Positions 47,803 through 57,338 of a stretch of 64,000 bases of DNA are shown here, piece after piece. The stretch is from Actinomycetospora straminea (GTDB lineage: Bacteria; Actinomycetota; Actinomycetes; Mycobacteriales; Pseudonocardiaceae), in NCBI RefSeq assembly GCF_028737255.1, contig NZ_JAQZAN010000002.1, forward strand, positions 372,001 through 436,000, written 5' to 3'. A program made the position numbers and the translations under genes. Below the pieces are notes generated by a model that saw nothing but the letters and a program-made list of their open reading frames with translations, had not been told where the DNA came from and made no database searches. Position 1 is the stretch's first letter. Every line of letters begins with the position of its first letter.

Positions 47803-49152
47803 GTGGGCGACACGCGCGACGAGCTGCGGGAGCGCGCCGAGGCGGACGGCATCGAGTTCTTCCTGGCGATGTTCGTGGACCTGCACGGCAAGCCGTGCGC
47901 GAAGGCGGTCCCGTCCTCGTCCTTCGACCTGCTCATGGACGGCGGCGCGGGATTCGCCGGATTCGCCGCCGGCGACCTCGGGCAGTCGCCCGCCGACCCG
48001 GACGTGCTCGCCGTCCCGGACCCGGCGTCGTACACGAAGCTGCCGTGGAAGCCGGGCGTCGCGGTGCTGCACTGCGACCCCCACGTCGACGGGCGGCCCT
48101 GGCCCTACGCGCCGCGGGTGATCCTGCGCCGGCAGCTCGACCAGCTCGCCGAGCGCGGGTGGGTGTTCAACACCGGCACCGAGCTGGAGTACAGCCTGCT
48201 GCGCCGGCGCGCGGACGGGGGCCTCGAGCCCGCCGACCCGCACGACACCGCGGACAAGCCCTGCTACGAGGTCAAGGGCCTGACGCGCATGTGGGACCAC
48301 CTCTCCACGGTGTCGCGGCACCTCAACGCCCTCGGGTGGGGCAACTACGCCAACGACCACGAGGACGGCAACGGCCAGTTCGAGAACAACTGGCACTACG
48401 CGGACGCCCTGACCACGGCCGACCGCGCCGTCTTCTTCCGCTACATGATCCACATGCTGGCGCACGACGCCGGCATGGTCGCGACGTTCATGCCCAAGCC
48501 GCTCTCCCACCTCACCGGCAACGGCATGCACATCCACCAGAGCCTCTGGACGCAGGACGGCCAGGCCCTCTTCGCCGACGACACCGACGCGCTCGGCATG
48601 TCCCGCACCGGCTACCACTACCTCGGCGGGCTGATCGAGCACGGCCGCGCGTCGGCCGGGATCATCTGCCCGACCGTCAACTCCTACAAGCGCATCGGCG
48701 TCGGCGCCCCGACCTCGGGCTCCACGTGGGCGCCCGCCTACGTCGCCTACGGGGGCAACAACCGCTCGGTGATGCTGCGCGTGCCCGAGGGCGGTCGCGT
48801 CGAGCACCGCGGGGTCGACGGGTCGGCCAACCCGTACCTCGCCGCCACCGTGCTGCTCGCCGCCGGCCTCGACGGCATCGACCGGGAGATCGACCCCGGC
48901 GCGTGCACCGACGACAACCTCTTCACGCTCGGCGCCGACGAGGTCCGCGCGCGCGGCATCCAGCACCTGCCGAAGACCCTCGACCGCGCGATCGAGGAGC
49001 TCGTCACCGACGACGTCCTGCGCGCGGCGCTGGGCAAGACCTCGGGCGGTGACTTCGTCGACTACTTCGCCGCGGTCAAGCAGCAGGAGTTCGACGACTA
49101 TCACGCCTCGGTGTCCGACTGGGAAGTGCGGCGCTACCTGACCCAGGCGTGA
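47803..49152 (+). CDS. gmaS: Gamma-glutamylmethylamide synthetase (glutamine-synthetase family)
   Basis: GTG 47803 with GAGGAGG five bases upstream gives 449 residues; the frame extends 37 codons further without support. It is a type III-like glutamine synthetase with FFLAMFVDLHGKPCAKAVP, NTGTELEYSLL, NGQFENNWHY, TGNGMHIHQSL and [24 protein letters not shown]. GmaS ligates methylamine to glutamate with ATP to form gamma-glutamylmethylamide, the first step of the N-methylglutamate pathway. The identity rests on its neighbours, mgdABCD downstream and mgsABC upstream; sequence alone would also allow another amine-glutamate ligase. Confidence 0.88.
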   Translation: MGDTRDELRERAEADGIEFFLAMFVDLHGKPCAKAVPSSSFDLLMDGGAGFAGFAAGDLGQSPADPDVLAVPDPASYTKLPWKPGVAVLHCDPHVDGRPWPYAPRVILRRQLDQLAERGWVFNTGTELEYSLLRRRADGGLEPADPHDTADKPCYEVKGLTRMWDHLSTVSRHLNALGWGNYANDHEDGNGQFENNWHYADALTTADRAVFFRYMIHMLAHDAGMVATFMPKPLSHLTGNGMHIHQSLWTQDGQALFADDTDALGMSRTGYHYLGGLIEHGRASAGIICPTVNSYKRIGVGAPTSGSTWAPAYVAYGGNNRSVMLRVPEGGRVEHRGVDGSANPYLAATVLLAAGLDGIDREIDPGACTDDNLFTLGADEVRARGIQHLPKTLDRAIEELVTDDVLRAALGKTSGGDFVDYFAAVKQQEFDDYHASVSDWEVRRYLTQA

Positions 49153-49183
49153 GACGCACCGAACCGTCGAGGAGGACGCCCCG

Positions 49184-50470
49184 GTGACCAGCACGAACGG
49201 CGACGGGCACCGGCCCGGACGCCGGCGCGGCTACTCGGCGTGGAGCCTGCTGCGCCACGGCCTCGGCCGGGAGGAGTGGCCGCGGGCCTGGTACGAGCGG
49301 GAGCTGCGCGGGAGCTACGACGCGGTGATCATCGGCGGCGGGGTGCACGGCCTGGCCACCGCCTACTACCTGGCCCGCGACCACGGCGTGCGCGACGTCG
49401 CGGTGCTCGACCGCGCCTACATCGGCTCGGGCGGGTCGGGGCGCAACACCGCCATCCTGCGGTCGAACTACCTCACCCCCGAGGGCGTGCGGTTCTACGA
49501 CCGGTCGGTGAAGCTCTACGAGCACCTCGCCGCGGACCTGAACTTCAACGTCATGTTCTCCCAGCGCGGGCACCTCACGTTGGCGCACAACGACGCGTCG
49601 CTGCGCACGATGCACTGGCGCACCGAGGTCAACAAGCTCCAGGGCGTCGACTCCGAGGTGATCGGGCCGGACCGCATCTCCGAGCTCGTCCCCTACCTCG
49701 ACACCAGCGGGGAGGCCCGCTACCCGATCCTCGGGGCCCTCTACCACCCGCCGGGCGGGATCGTGCGCCACGACGCCGTGGTGTGGGGCTACGCGCGCGG
49801 CGCGGACGCGCACGGGGTGCACATCCACCAGCAGACCGAGGTCACCGGCATCGACGTCGAGCGCGGCCGGGTCACCGGCGTGCAGACGAACCGCGGGCGG
49901 ATCGCGACCCCGGTGGTGCTCAACGCCACCGCCGGCTGGGCCGGCCTCGTCTCCGACATGGCCGGGGTGTCCCTGCCCATCCAGACCTCGCCGCTGCAGG
50001 CCGCGGTCACCGAGCCGGTGCGCCCGTTCCTCGACACCGTCGTCGTCTCGGGCACCCTGCACGTCTACGTGTCCCAGACCGACCGCGGCGAGCTCGTGTT
50101 CGGCGCCAGCGTCGACCCGTTCGCGTCCTACTCGATGCGCGGGTCGCTGGAGTTCGCCGAGGGCATCGCCGGGCACGTCCTCGAGCTCATGCCCGCCCTG
50201 CACCGGATACGGCTGCTGCGCCAGTGGGCCGGGCTCTGCGACATGACCCCGGACTACTCGCCGATCATGGGCCCGACGCCGGTCGAGGGCTTCTACGTCG
50301 ACGTCGGCTGGGGCACCTACGGCTTCAAGGCCGGCCCGGTGTCGGGCGAGGCGATGGCCGCGTGCCTCGCGCACGGCAAGCCGCCCGAGATCATCTCCGC
50401 CTTCGGCCTCGACCGCTTCGGCGACGGGCGGCTCGTCGGCGAGAAGGGGGCGGCCGCCGTGGGCCACTGA
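49184..50470 (+). CDS. mgdA: N-methylglutamate dehydrogenase subunit A (SoxB-like flavoprotein)
   Basis: GTG 49184 is preceded by GAGGAGG, 31 bases after the gmaS stop. The 428-residue protein has YDAVIIGGGVHGLATAYYLAR (residues 45-65), GSGRNTAILRSNYLTPEG, MFSQRGHLTLAHND and DVGWGTYGFKAGPVSGEA. It is paralogous to SoxB at 30211 but carries a basic N-terminal extension of about 15 residues (SAWSLLRHGL) common in this enzyme group. It would oxidise N-methylglutamate to glutamate, sending the methyl group to THF or as formaldehyde. Confidence 0.88.
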   Translation: MTSTNGDGHRPGRRRGYSAWSLLRHGLGREEWPRAWYERELRGSYDAVIIGGGVHGLATAYYLARDHGVRDVAVLDRAYIGSGGSGRNTAILRSNYLTPEGVRFYDRSVKLYEHLAADLNFNVMFSQRGHLTLAHNDASLRTMHWRTEVNKLQGVDSEVIGPDRISELVPYLDTSGEARYPILGALYHPPGGIVRHDAVVWGYARGADAHGVHIHQQTEVTGIDVERGRVTGVQTNRGRIATPVVLNATAGWAGLVSDMAGVSLPIQTSPLQAAVTEPVRPFLDTVVVSGTLHVYVSQTDRGELVFGASVDPFASYSMRGSLEFAEGIAGHVLELMPALHRIRLLRQWAGLCDMTPDYSPIMGPTPVEGFYVDVGWGTYGFKAGPVSGEAMAACLAHGKPPEIISAFGLDRFGDGRLVGEKGAAAVGH

Positions 50471-50529
50471 GCCCCCAAGAGGCCCGCCCGTCCCGCTCCC
50501 CCGCCAGCCCCTCCCGGAGGTGATCGACG

Positions 50530-50808
50530 ATGATGCTGCTCCCCTGCCCCTGGTGCGGGCCCCGCACCGCGACCGAGTTCCGGTTCGTCGGCGAGGCCCG
50601 GCCGCGCCCGGACCCCGCGACCGCGACGCCCGAGCAGTGGCGCCACTACCTCTACGTCCACGCCAACCCGTGCGGCTGGTCGACCGAGACCTGGTACCAC
50701 CGCGCGGGCTGCCGCCGGTACCTGTCGGTGGAACGGCACACGCTCACCCACGAGATCCGCGCGGTCCGGGACGCGGCGACGGGCACGACGGCGGAGGCCG
50801 CCCCGTGA
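50530..50808 (+). CDS. mgdB: N-methylglutamate dehydrogenase subunit B (SoxD-like)
   Basis: The ribosome site GGAGGTGATC is nearly perfect, ahead of ATG 50530 (or 50533). The 92-residue protein has the zinc motif LPCPWCGPRTATEFRFVGEA and YHRAGCRRYLSVERHT, as in SoxD, and DPATATPEQWRHYLYVHANPCG. It is a structural subunit. It overlaps mgdC by four bases (GTGA). Confidence 0.92.
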   Translation: MMLLPCPWCGPRTATEFRFVGEARPRPDPATATPEQWRHYLYVHANPCGWSTETWYHRAGCRRYLSVERHTLTHEIRAVRDAATGTTAEAAP

Positions 50809-53642
50809 GCCTGCTGCCCACGCCCCGGCGCACCCGGGCGACCGACCGCGCGGACGCCGAGCGCCTCCCGCCGCGGGCCGGCGAGGTCATCGACCGCCGC
50901 CGCACGGTGGGCTTCCGCTGGAACGGCACCCCGTACACCGGCCACCCCGGCGACACGATCGTCTCGGCCCTGGCGGCGGCCGGCGAGCGCGTGTTCTCCC
51001 GCAGCTACAAGTACCACCGCCCGCGCGGCCTGCTGACCGCGAGCTACCTCGACCCCGGCTGCGTGGTCCAGGTCGGCGACGAGCCCAACGTCCGCGGCGC
51101 GCACCGGCTGCTCGCCGAGGGCATGGACGTGCGCTCGCAGAACACGTGGCCGTCGCTGCGCTTCGACGTCCGCGCCGTGAACGGGCTCGCGAGCCGCTTC
51201 CTGGCGACCGGCTTCTACTACAAGACCTTCATCAAGCCCGAGGTGCTCTGGCCGGCCTACGAGAAGGTGCTGCGCACGTTCGTGCACGCCGGCGAGGTGC
51301 CGCCGGACAGCGCGCCCGGGGTCTACGACAAGCGCTACGCCCACCCCGACGTCGTCGTCGCCGGCGGCGGTCCGGCCGGCATGGCCGCCGCCGTCGCCGC
51401 CGCCCGCTCCGGCGCCACCGTGATGCTCGTCGAGGAGGAGCACCAGCTCGGCGGGCACCTGCGCTGGGGCGGCCCGGCCGAGCTCGCGCGCCTCGCCGAG
51501 CTGCGCGCGCAGGTCGCCGCCGAGCCCGCGATCGAGGTGCTCACCGACGCCGTCGTGGGCGCCCGCTTCGACGACAACGGGATCCCGATCGTCGCGCGCG
51601 GCGTCCCCGGGATCGACGAGCGGCTGGTCAAGGCCCGCGCGGGCGTGCTCGTGGTGGCGCCGGGGCTGGTGGAACGGCCCTACGTCTTCGCCGGCAACGA
51701 CCTGCCCGGCGTCGTGCTCTCCACCGCGGTCCGGCGCCTGGTGAACCTCCACGCCGTGCGGCCCGGCCGGCGCGCGGTCGTGCTCTCCGCCAACCCCGAG
51801 GGCGACGCCGCCGTCGGTGACCTCGAGTCCGCGGGCGTCGAGGTGGCCGAGGTCGTCGACGCCCGCCGCGGCGAGTCGGTGCGCGCCGCGCACGGGCGCT
51901 CGGGGCTGCGGGTCGTCGAGCTCGGTGACGGGCGCCGCGTCGAGGCCGACCTGCTCGTCACCGCCGTCGGGTGGACCGCGCCGACGTCGCTGCTCAACCA
52001 GTCCGGGGACCGCCCGGTCTACGAGCCGCGGGCCGCGCGCTTCGTGCCGGACCCGACGCGGATGCCGGAGAACGTGCTGGCCGCCGGCGGGATCGTCGGC
52101 GACGGCGACGTGGACGCGCTGGTCGAGCACGCCGACGCCGTGGGCCGCGAGGCGGCGCGGCGGGCCGGCCGGAGCGCGAGTGCGGCCGTCGCGGTCCCCG
52201 CGCTGCCCGTCGCCGACCACCCCGAGCTGTTCAGCGCCGGCACCGGCGGGTTCGTCGACTTCTCCGAGGACGTGTCGGCGAAGGACATCACCACCGCCGC
52301 GGCCGAGGGATACGACTCCGTCGAGCTGGTCAAGCGCTACACGACGGCGACGATGGGCCCGGCCCAGGGCAAGCTCGAGACCGTCAACACCGTCGCGGTG
52401 CTCGCCGCCGCGACCGGCCGCACGATCGCCGAGACCGGCACGACCACGTGGCGCCCGATGTGGGCGCCGGTGACCCTGGGGGCGCTGGCCGGGCGCAGCC
52501 ACGAGCCGGTGCGGTACTCGCCGATGCAGCCCTGGCACGAGCGCCACGGCGCGGTGCCGCTGATCGCCGGGCAGTGGATCCGCCCCGAGCACTACGGCGA
52601 CCCGGCCGGCGAGGTCACCGCCGTGCGCACCGGCGTCGGGATCATCGACGTCACGCCGCTCGGCAAGCTCGACCTGCGCGGCCCGGACGTCGCGTCGCTG
52701 CTCGACCTGCTCTACGTCAACAGGTGGTCGACGCTCGGGGTCGGGAAGGTGCGCTACGGGGTGATGTGCGCCGAGGACGGGGTCGTCATGGACGACGGCG
52801 TCACCGGGCGGCTCGGCGAGGACCACTACCTCATGTCCACCACGTCGTCGGGCGCGGCGACGGTGTGGGAGTGGGTCGAGAACTGGCTGCAGACCGCCCA
52901 CCCCGAGTGGCGCGTCCACGTCACGCCGGTGACCACGGCCTACGCCAGCACCAACATCGCCGGCCCCCGCTCCCGCGAGCTGCTGGGCCGCCTCACCGAC
53001 GTCGACCTCGACCCCGAGCGGTTCGGCTACATGCAGGTCCGCACCGGGCGCGTCGCCGGCGTCGACGGCTGCGTGCTGTGGCGCATCGGGTTCACCGGCG
53101 AGCTGTCCTACGAGGTCCACGTGCCCGCCGGCTACGGCCTGCACGTCTGGGAGCAGCTGATGGCCGCCGGCGCCGACCTCGGCGTGCGGCCGTTCGGGGT
53201 GGAGGCCCAGCGCGTCCTGCGCCTGGAGAAGGGCCACGCCATCGTCGGGCAGGACACCGACGGGCTCACCCAGGGCTTCAGCGCCGGTCTCGACGGGCTG
53301 ATCAAGCTCGACAAGGACGACTTCGTCGGGCTGCCCGAGCTGCGCTGGCAGCGCGAGCGCGACACCGCCCCGCGCCTGGTCGGGCTGCGCCCGCTCGACG
53401 GGATGGTCGTCCCGCCCGAGGCCAGCCAGATCCTCGACCGCGCCGGGGGCATCGCCGGCCGGGTGACCTCCAGCCGGATGTCGCCCACCCTCGGCCGGTC
53501 GATCGGGCTGGCCCAGCTCGACCGCGAGCTCGCCGAGGTCGGCACGCGCGTCACCATCCGGCTGCCCGACGGCCGCGACGTCACCGCCGAGGTCACCAGC
53601 CCGGTCCACGTCGACCCCGAGGGGGCGAGGCTCCGTGTCTGA
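50805..53642 (+). CDS. mgdC: N-methylglutamate dehydrogenase subunit C (SoxA-like)
   Basis: The 945-residue protein from GTG 50805 has a 2Fe-2S-like N-terminal domain (YTGHPGDTIVSALAAAGERVFSRSYKYHRPRG), then a segment VNGLASRFLATGFYYKTFIKPEVLWPAYEKVLRTFVHAGE absent from the SoxA at 27170, then DVVVAGGGPAGMAAAVAAARSG, and a C-terminal aminomethyltransferase domain (GIIDVTPLGKLDLRGPDVAS, IGFTGELSYEVHVP). The extra segment occurs in N-methylglutamate dehydrogenases and also in some sarcosine oxidases. It overlaps mgdD by eight bases. Confidence 0.9.
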   Translation: MSLLPTPRRTRATDRADAERLPPRAGEVIDRRRTVGFRWNGTPYTGHPGDTIVSALAAAGERVFSRSYKYHRPRGLLTASYLDPGCVVQVGDEPNVRGAHRLLAEGMDVRSQNTWPSLRFDVRAVNGLASRFLATGFYYKTFIKPEVLWPAYEKVLRTFVHAGEVPPDSAPGVYDKRYAHPDVVVAGGGPAGMAAAVAAARSGATVMLVEEEHQLGGHLRWGGPAELARLAELRAQVAAEPAIEVLTDAVVGARFDDNGIPIVARGVPGIDERLVKARAGVLVVAPGLVERPYVFAGNDLPGVVLSTAVRRLVNLHAVRPGRRAVVLSANPEGDAAVGDLESAGVEVAEVVDARRGESVRAAHGRSGLRVVELGDGRRVEADLLVTAVGWTAPTSLLNQSGDRPVYEPRAARFVPDPTRMPENVLAAGGIVGDGDVDALVEHADAVGREAARRAGRSASAAVAVPALPVADHPELFSAGTGGFVDFSEDVSAKDITTAAAEGYDSVELVKRYTTATMGPAQGKLETVNTVAVLAAATGRTIAETGTTTWRPMWAPVTLGALAGRSHEPVRYSPMQPWHERHGAVPLIAGQWIRPEHYGDPAGEVTAVRTGVGIIDVTPLGKLDLRGPDVASLLDLLYVNRWSTLGVGKVRYGVMCAEDGVVMDDGVTGRLGEDHYLMSTTSSGAATVWEWVENWLQTAHPEWRVHVTPVTTAYASTNIAGPRSRELLGRLTDVDLDPERFGYMQVRTGRVAGVDGCVLWRIGFTGELSYEVHVPAGYGLHVWEQLMAAGADLGVRPFGVEAQRVLRLEKGHAIVGQDTDGLTQGFSAGLDGLIKLDKDDFVGLPELRWQRERDTAPRLVGLRPLDGMVVPPEASQILDRAGGIAGRVTSSRMSPTLGRSIGLAQLDRELAEVGTRVTIRLPDGRDVTAEVTSPVHVDPEGARLRV

Positions 53643-54270
53643 GCAGACGGCCGTCGCGCGCAGCCCGATCGCGCCCGCCGCGCCGACCGTCCGGCACGGC
53701 TGGGAGGTCGACGCGACGGTGACCGTCGGGCCGCTGACGCTGTCCGACGAGACGCCGCTGGCCAAGGTGTCCGTCCGCGCGCCCTTCGACGGCGCGGCGC
53801 GGCGGGCCCTCGGGGTGCGGTACGGCCGCACCGGGCGGGTCGACCTCGGCGGCGAGGGCGTGCTGATCGCGGGTGCCGGGCCCGGCGAGTGGCTGGTGCT
53901 CGGCGCGCCGGGCACGGGCGCGGCGCTCGTGGCGTCGCTCGAGGAGCTGCTCGCCGGCACCGGCGAGTTCACCTCGGTCCTCGACCTCACTCACGGCCGC
54001 GCCCTCGTCCGCCTCGAGGGAGCCGCCGCGCCGCGCGTGCTCGCCGGCGTCTGCGCGATCGACCTCGCCGACGCCGTGACGCCCGACGGCACCGCGCTGC
54101 GGACGTCGGTCGCGGCCGTGGTCACCGACGTCGTCCGCGACGACCGGGCCGGCGTGCGCTCCTACCTGCTGCACGGCGAGCGGTCGTCGGGCCAGTACCT
54201 CGCCGACAGCCTGCTCGAGGCGGGCGCCGGGGCGGGGCTCGAGGTCACGGGATTCCGCGGCCTGGGCTGA
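53635..54270 (+). CDS. mgdD: N-methylglutamate dehydrogenase subunit D (SoxG-like)
   Basis: The 211-residue protein from GTG 53635 has DVGGEG-like beta strands, GPGEWLVLGAPGTG and SVLDLTHGRALVRLEGAAAPRVLAGVCAIDL, the SoxG/GcvT-like fold. It is the last gene of gmaS-mgdABCD. It is much diverged from SoxG at 26557. It converges on the cyclase gene with 13 bases between stops and no hairpin. Confidence 0.88.
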   Translation: MSEQTAVARSPIAPAAPTVRHGWEVDATVTVGPLTLSDETPLAKVSVRAPFDGAARRALGVRYGRTGRVDLGGEGVLIAGAGPGEWLVLGAPGTGAALVASLEELLAGTGEFTSVLDLTHGRALVRLEGAAAPRVLAGVCAIDLADAVTPDGTALRTSVAAVVTDVVRDDRAGVRSYLLHGERSSGQYLADSLLEAGAGAGLEVTGFRGLG

Positions 54271-54283
54271 GGTCAGTCAGGGG

Positions 54284-55084
54284 TCAGTCGAGGAACGCCA
54301 CCGCTCGCGCCGGGGCCGCGCTGGTCCCGGGCAGCTTGATCGGGAAGAAGCCCACGGTGAACCCGGTCAGCGGGAGGGCACCGAGGTTGGTCATCTGCTG
54401 CACGATGAACGCCTCCTTGTCGCGGATGGCGAAGTGGCCGTCCCAGATCTGGGCGGGGTCGCCGGTCTCCTCGAACGCCCGGCGCATCACCGGGAACGGG
54501 CGGTCCCACGCCATGGCGTCCGTGCCGAGGATCGTGGCGCCCCGCGAGGTCAGCCAGCGCGTGCTCTCCCCCGTCATCCCGGGGTAGTCGAAGTATTCCG
54601 GGTCCGACACCGTGTACCAGTCCTCCTGGCCGGTGCGCAGCAGCACGGCGTCGCCCTCGGCGATGTCGCGGCCCGTCGCCTTCACCGCCGCCTCGAGGCC
54701 CTCGATCGGGATGGCGGTGCCCGGCGACACCCACTCGCGCAGGTCGAGCACCATCCCGGGCCGGAACAGCTCCGCGAGACCGATGTCGGACAGGGTGCGG
54801 GCCGGACGGCCCTCGACGGTGTTGCCGCTGTGCAGCGGCGCGTCGACGTGCGTGCCGCAGTGCGTGTTCATCTCGGTGAGCAGGTCCTCGCCCCAGCCCT
54901 CGCCGTCGGGCAGGTCGGCGGGCTCGCAGCCGAAGATGGAGGTCATGCGCTCGAGCCCGCCGGCCTCGGGGCGGAGGTACTCGATGCGCGGGGCGATCAC
55001 GGTCTCGAGCGCGCGGAACGATTCGTGCACCTGGGCGCGCCGCTCGGGGTCCATGGTGCGGGTCAGGTCGACGAGGGTAGGCAT
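54284..55084 (-). CDS. Cyclase-family metal hydrolase (kynurenine-formamidase-like)
   Basis: ATG 55084 gives 266 residues. The metal motif EMNTHCGTHVDAPLHSG (HxGTHxDxPxH) and the later GDAVLLRTGQEDWY are hallmarks of the cyclase family, which hydrolyses amides, lactones or isatin-type rings. The operon partner is a fumarylacetoacetate-hydrolase-fold enzyme, so a ring-opening or C-C cleavage pathway is likely. The substrate is unknown. Confidence 0.87.
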   Translation of the reverse strand: MPTLVDLTRTMDPERRAQVHESFRALETVIAPRIEYLRPEAGGLERMTSIFGCEPADLPDGEGWGEDLLTEMNTHCGTHVDAPLHSGNTVEGRPARTLSDIGLAELFRPGMVLDLREWVSPGTAIPIEGLEAAVKATGRDIAEGDAVLLRTGQEDWYTVSDPEYFDYPGMTGESTRWLTSRGATILGTDAMAWDRPFPVMRRAFEETGDPAQIWDGHFAIRDKEAFIVQQMTNLGALPLTGFTVGFFPIKLPGTSAAPARAVAFLD

Positions 55085-55101
55085 GGGGGGGCTCCTCGGG
55101 G

Positions 55102-56043
55102 TCAGTGGCCGGAGTGCAGGCGGTGGACGGGCGGGGCGGGGCGCACGGTCTGGGTGGTCTCGCCCAGCACCGGCGAGCGGAGGGAGACGACGTCCCCGGG
55201 CCGCAACCAGCCGGTGAAGTCGGCGATGTCGGGGGTGTCGACGGCCTCGAGGAGGCAGCCGCCGGGCACCGTCCCCGAGCCGACGACGTCGCCGGGGACG
55301 AGGTCGGTGCCCCGCGAGACGTAGGCCAGGAGCTCGCCGAAGGACCAGTCCGTGCCGGTCAGGGAGCCGCGCGCGACCTCGGTCCCGTTCACCGCGGCGC
55401 TCACGTCCAGGTCGAAGCGGCCGTCCGGGGCGGGCGGGAGCTCGTCGACGGTGACGAGGGCGGGGCCGAGGGTGATCGCGCTGTCCTTGGCCTTGCCCAT
55501 CCCGATGCCCTGGGCCATGTCGCGGACCTGGTGGTCGCGGGCGGTCCAGTCGTTGAAGAACGTCAGCCCGACGATGTGCGCGGCGGCCTCGTCCGGGTGC
55601 AGGTCCCGCCCGCCCCGGCCGACGACCGCGCCGATCTCCAGCTCGAAGTCGAAGAGCGCCGACCCGGGAGCGATCGGCACGTCGTCGTGCGGGCCGACCA
55701 CCGCGGCGGGGTTGCCGAAGTAGAAGGCGGGGGTCTGCGACCAGACCTCGGGGAGATCGGTGGGGCGCCCCAGGGCGCGCCAGCACCCGCGCAGGTGCTC
55801 GAGGAAGCACAGCCCGTCGCGGACCGACGGTGGGCGCGGGATCGGGGCGAGCAGGCGCACGGCGCCGGCGGGCCGGACCTCCGCCGGGTCGTCCCGTGCC
55901 GTGCGCGCGGCGTCCGCGAGCCACTCGCCGTCGTCGCCGAGCAGCGACAGGAGCGTCGTGGGGGCCGGCAGCCCGCGCACCTCACCGCCCTCCAGCAGCC
56001 CGGTCCGCGGGCCGTCGCCCGCGTCGTAGGACACCCATCTCAC
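55102..56043 (-). CDS. Fumarylacetoacetate-hydrolase-family protein
   Basis: GTG 56043 (VRWVSYDAGDG) overlaps the transporter stop by four bases and gives 313 residues. Metal-binding and catalytic motifs are FDFELEIGAVVGRGGRDL, FNDWTARDHQ and GMGKAKDSAITLGPALV. The family hydrolyses acylpyruvates or decarboxylates/hydrates muconate-derived keto acids. With the cyclase it suggests degradation of an aromatic or cyclic compound. Confidence 0.9.
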   Translation of the reverse strand: MRWVSYDAGDGPRTGLLEGGEVRGLPAPTTLLSLLGDDGEWLADAARTARDDPAEVRPAGAVRLLAPIPRPPSVRDGLCFLEHLRGCWRALGRPTDLPEVWSQTPAFYFGNPAAVVGPHDDVPIAPGSALFDFELEIGAVVGRGGRDLHPDEAAAHIVGLTFFNDWTARDHQVRDMAQGIGMGKAKDSAITLGPALVTVDELPPAPDGRFDLDVSAAVNGTEVARGSLTGTDWSFGELLAYVSRGTDLVPGDVVGSGTVPGGCLLEAVDTPDIADFTGWLRPGDVVSLRSPVLGETTQTVRPAPPVHRLHSGH

Positions 56044-57338
56044 GAGGCGCCTCCCGCGGTCGTCGCCGCGGGGACGGGGACGTCCGCGGGGTCGGTGGTC
56101 GCCGGGAAGCGGGGGGCGGTGAGCAACAGGCCGGCCGCGAGCACGAGCAGGCCGATCGCGCCGAGCAGCGGGGCGGTGTAGCTGCCCGTCGATGCCCGCA
56201 GGAACGCCATGAGCAGGGGGCTGGCGCCGACGCCGAGGGTGAAGACGGCGTAGAAGACGCCGAACACGCGGCTGTAGGCGGCCATCCCGTAGTAGCGGGC
56301 GACGAGGTAGCCGACGACGTCGACCTCGGCGCCGAGGGCGAGCCCGACGCCGACGGCGGCGGCGGTCGCGAACGACGGCCCGCCGACGACGAGGGCGACG
56401 TACCCCAGGGCCGCCACCGTCAGGACGCCGACCATGACGCGCGGGGCGAAGAAGCGGTCGACGAGCAGGCCGCTGACGACCCGGCCGACGATCACCGCGA
56501 TCCCGACGAACCCCGCGGTGGCCGCGGCCGACGCCGGCGCGACCCCGGCGTCGCGCAGCAGCGGGACGAGGTGGACCGTCAGCCCGCCGACGGCCAGCGA
56601 GATCGCGAGGAAGGCCACGGCGAGCCGGGCGAAGAGCGGGGTGCGCAGCAGCGGGCCGATGCGGGCGCGTTGCGACCGCGCGGCGGGGGACGACGTGGCG
56701 GGGGACGATGCTGCGGGCGCCCGGTGCCGCGGCATGAGCAGGAGCACGAGGAGCGCGCCGACGAGGATCGCGGTGCCGAGGACGCGGTAGCCCCCGCGCC
56801 AGTCCTCGGCGATCTGCCCGCCGAGGACCTGCGGCACGACGAAGGCGACCAGCCCGGCCCCGCCGAGCGCGATGCCCAGGGCCAGACCCCGCGCCCGGTC
56901 GAAGCGCTCGTTGACCGTGCGGGTGAACGACACCGCGGTCGACGCGGCGGCGAGGACGTACATCCCGACCCAGACGGCGAGGTAGCCCGCGAACGACGGG
57001 CCGCTCGCCGACAGCAGGAAGTAGGCCCCGCCGAGCACGCCCAGCGACACCACGCCCGGGAGCCGCACGCCCCAGCGGTCGACGATCACGCCGACGAGCG
57101 GCGAGGTGAGGATCGTGATGACGGCGCCGACCAGCGCCAGCGAGGACAGCTGCGCGCGCGACCAGCCGAACTCGGCCTCGAGGGCGGGGATGAACAGGCC
57201 GTTCGTGTAGAAGGGCATGACGGCGACGCCGGTGCCGATGCCGACGGTGGCCGCGGTCAGGGCGGCCCAGTGGCGGCGCAGCTCGCCGAGGGGGCCCGGC
57301 GACGGGGCGGGTGGGGACGCGGACAGGGACGAGGTCAT
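56040..57338 (-). CDS. MFS transporter
   Basis: The 432-residue protein has 12 predicted membrane helices. It has the oxalate/formate- or monocarboxylate-type start LTAATVGIGTGVAVMPFYTNGLFIPALEAEFGWSRAQ and the loop GVIVDRWGVRLPG. It overlaps genes on both sides by four bases, so it is part of the four-gene operon and probably imports the operon substrate. Confidence 0.87.
   Translation of the reverse strand: MTSSLSASPPAPSPGPLGELRRHWAALTAATVGIGTGVAVMPFYTNGLFIPALEAEFGWSRAQLSSLALVGAVITILTSPLVGVIVDRWGVRLPGVVSLGVLGGAYFLLSASGPSFAGYLAVWVGMYVLAAASTAVSFTRTVNERFDRARGLALGIALGGAGLVAFVVPQVLGGQIAEDWRGGYRVLGTAILVGALLVLLLMPRHRAPAASSPATSSPAARSQRARIGPLLRTPLFARLAVAFLAISLAVGGLTVHLVPLLRDAGVAPASAAATAGFVGIAVIVGRVVSGLLVDRFFAPRVMVGVLTVAALGYVALVVGGPSFATAAAVGVGLALGAEVDVVGYLVARYYGMAAYSRVFGVFYAVFTLGVGASPLLMAFLRASTGSYTAPLLGAIGLLVLAAGLLLTAPRFPATTDPADVPVPAATTAGGAS

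Noticed and set aside
50652-53990. Minus-strand open frame of about 1100 codons opposite mgdB and mgdC
   Set aside because: Antisense shadow of the mgd genes with low-complexity composition.
49184-54270. Second sarcosine oxidase
   Set aside because: Operon with a glutamine-synthetase-like GmaS and neighbouring mgsABC point to N-methylglutamate; no glyA or dimethylglycine oxidase is attached. Sarcosine activity is still possible.
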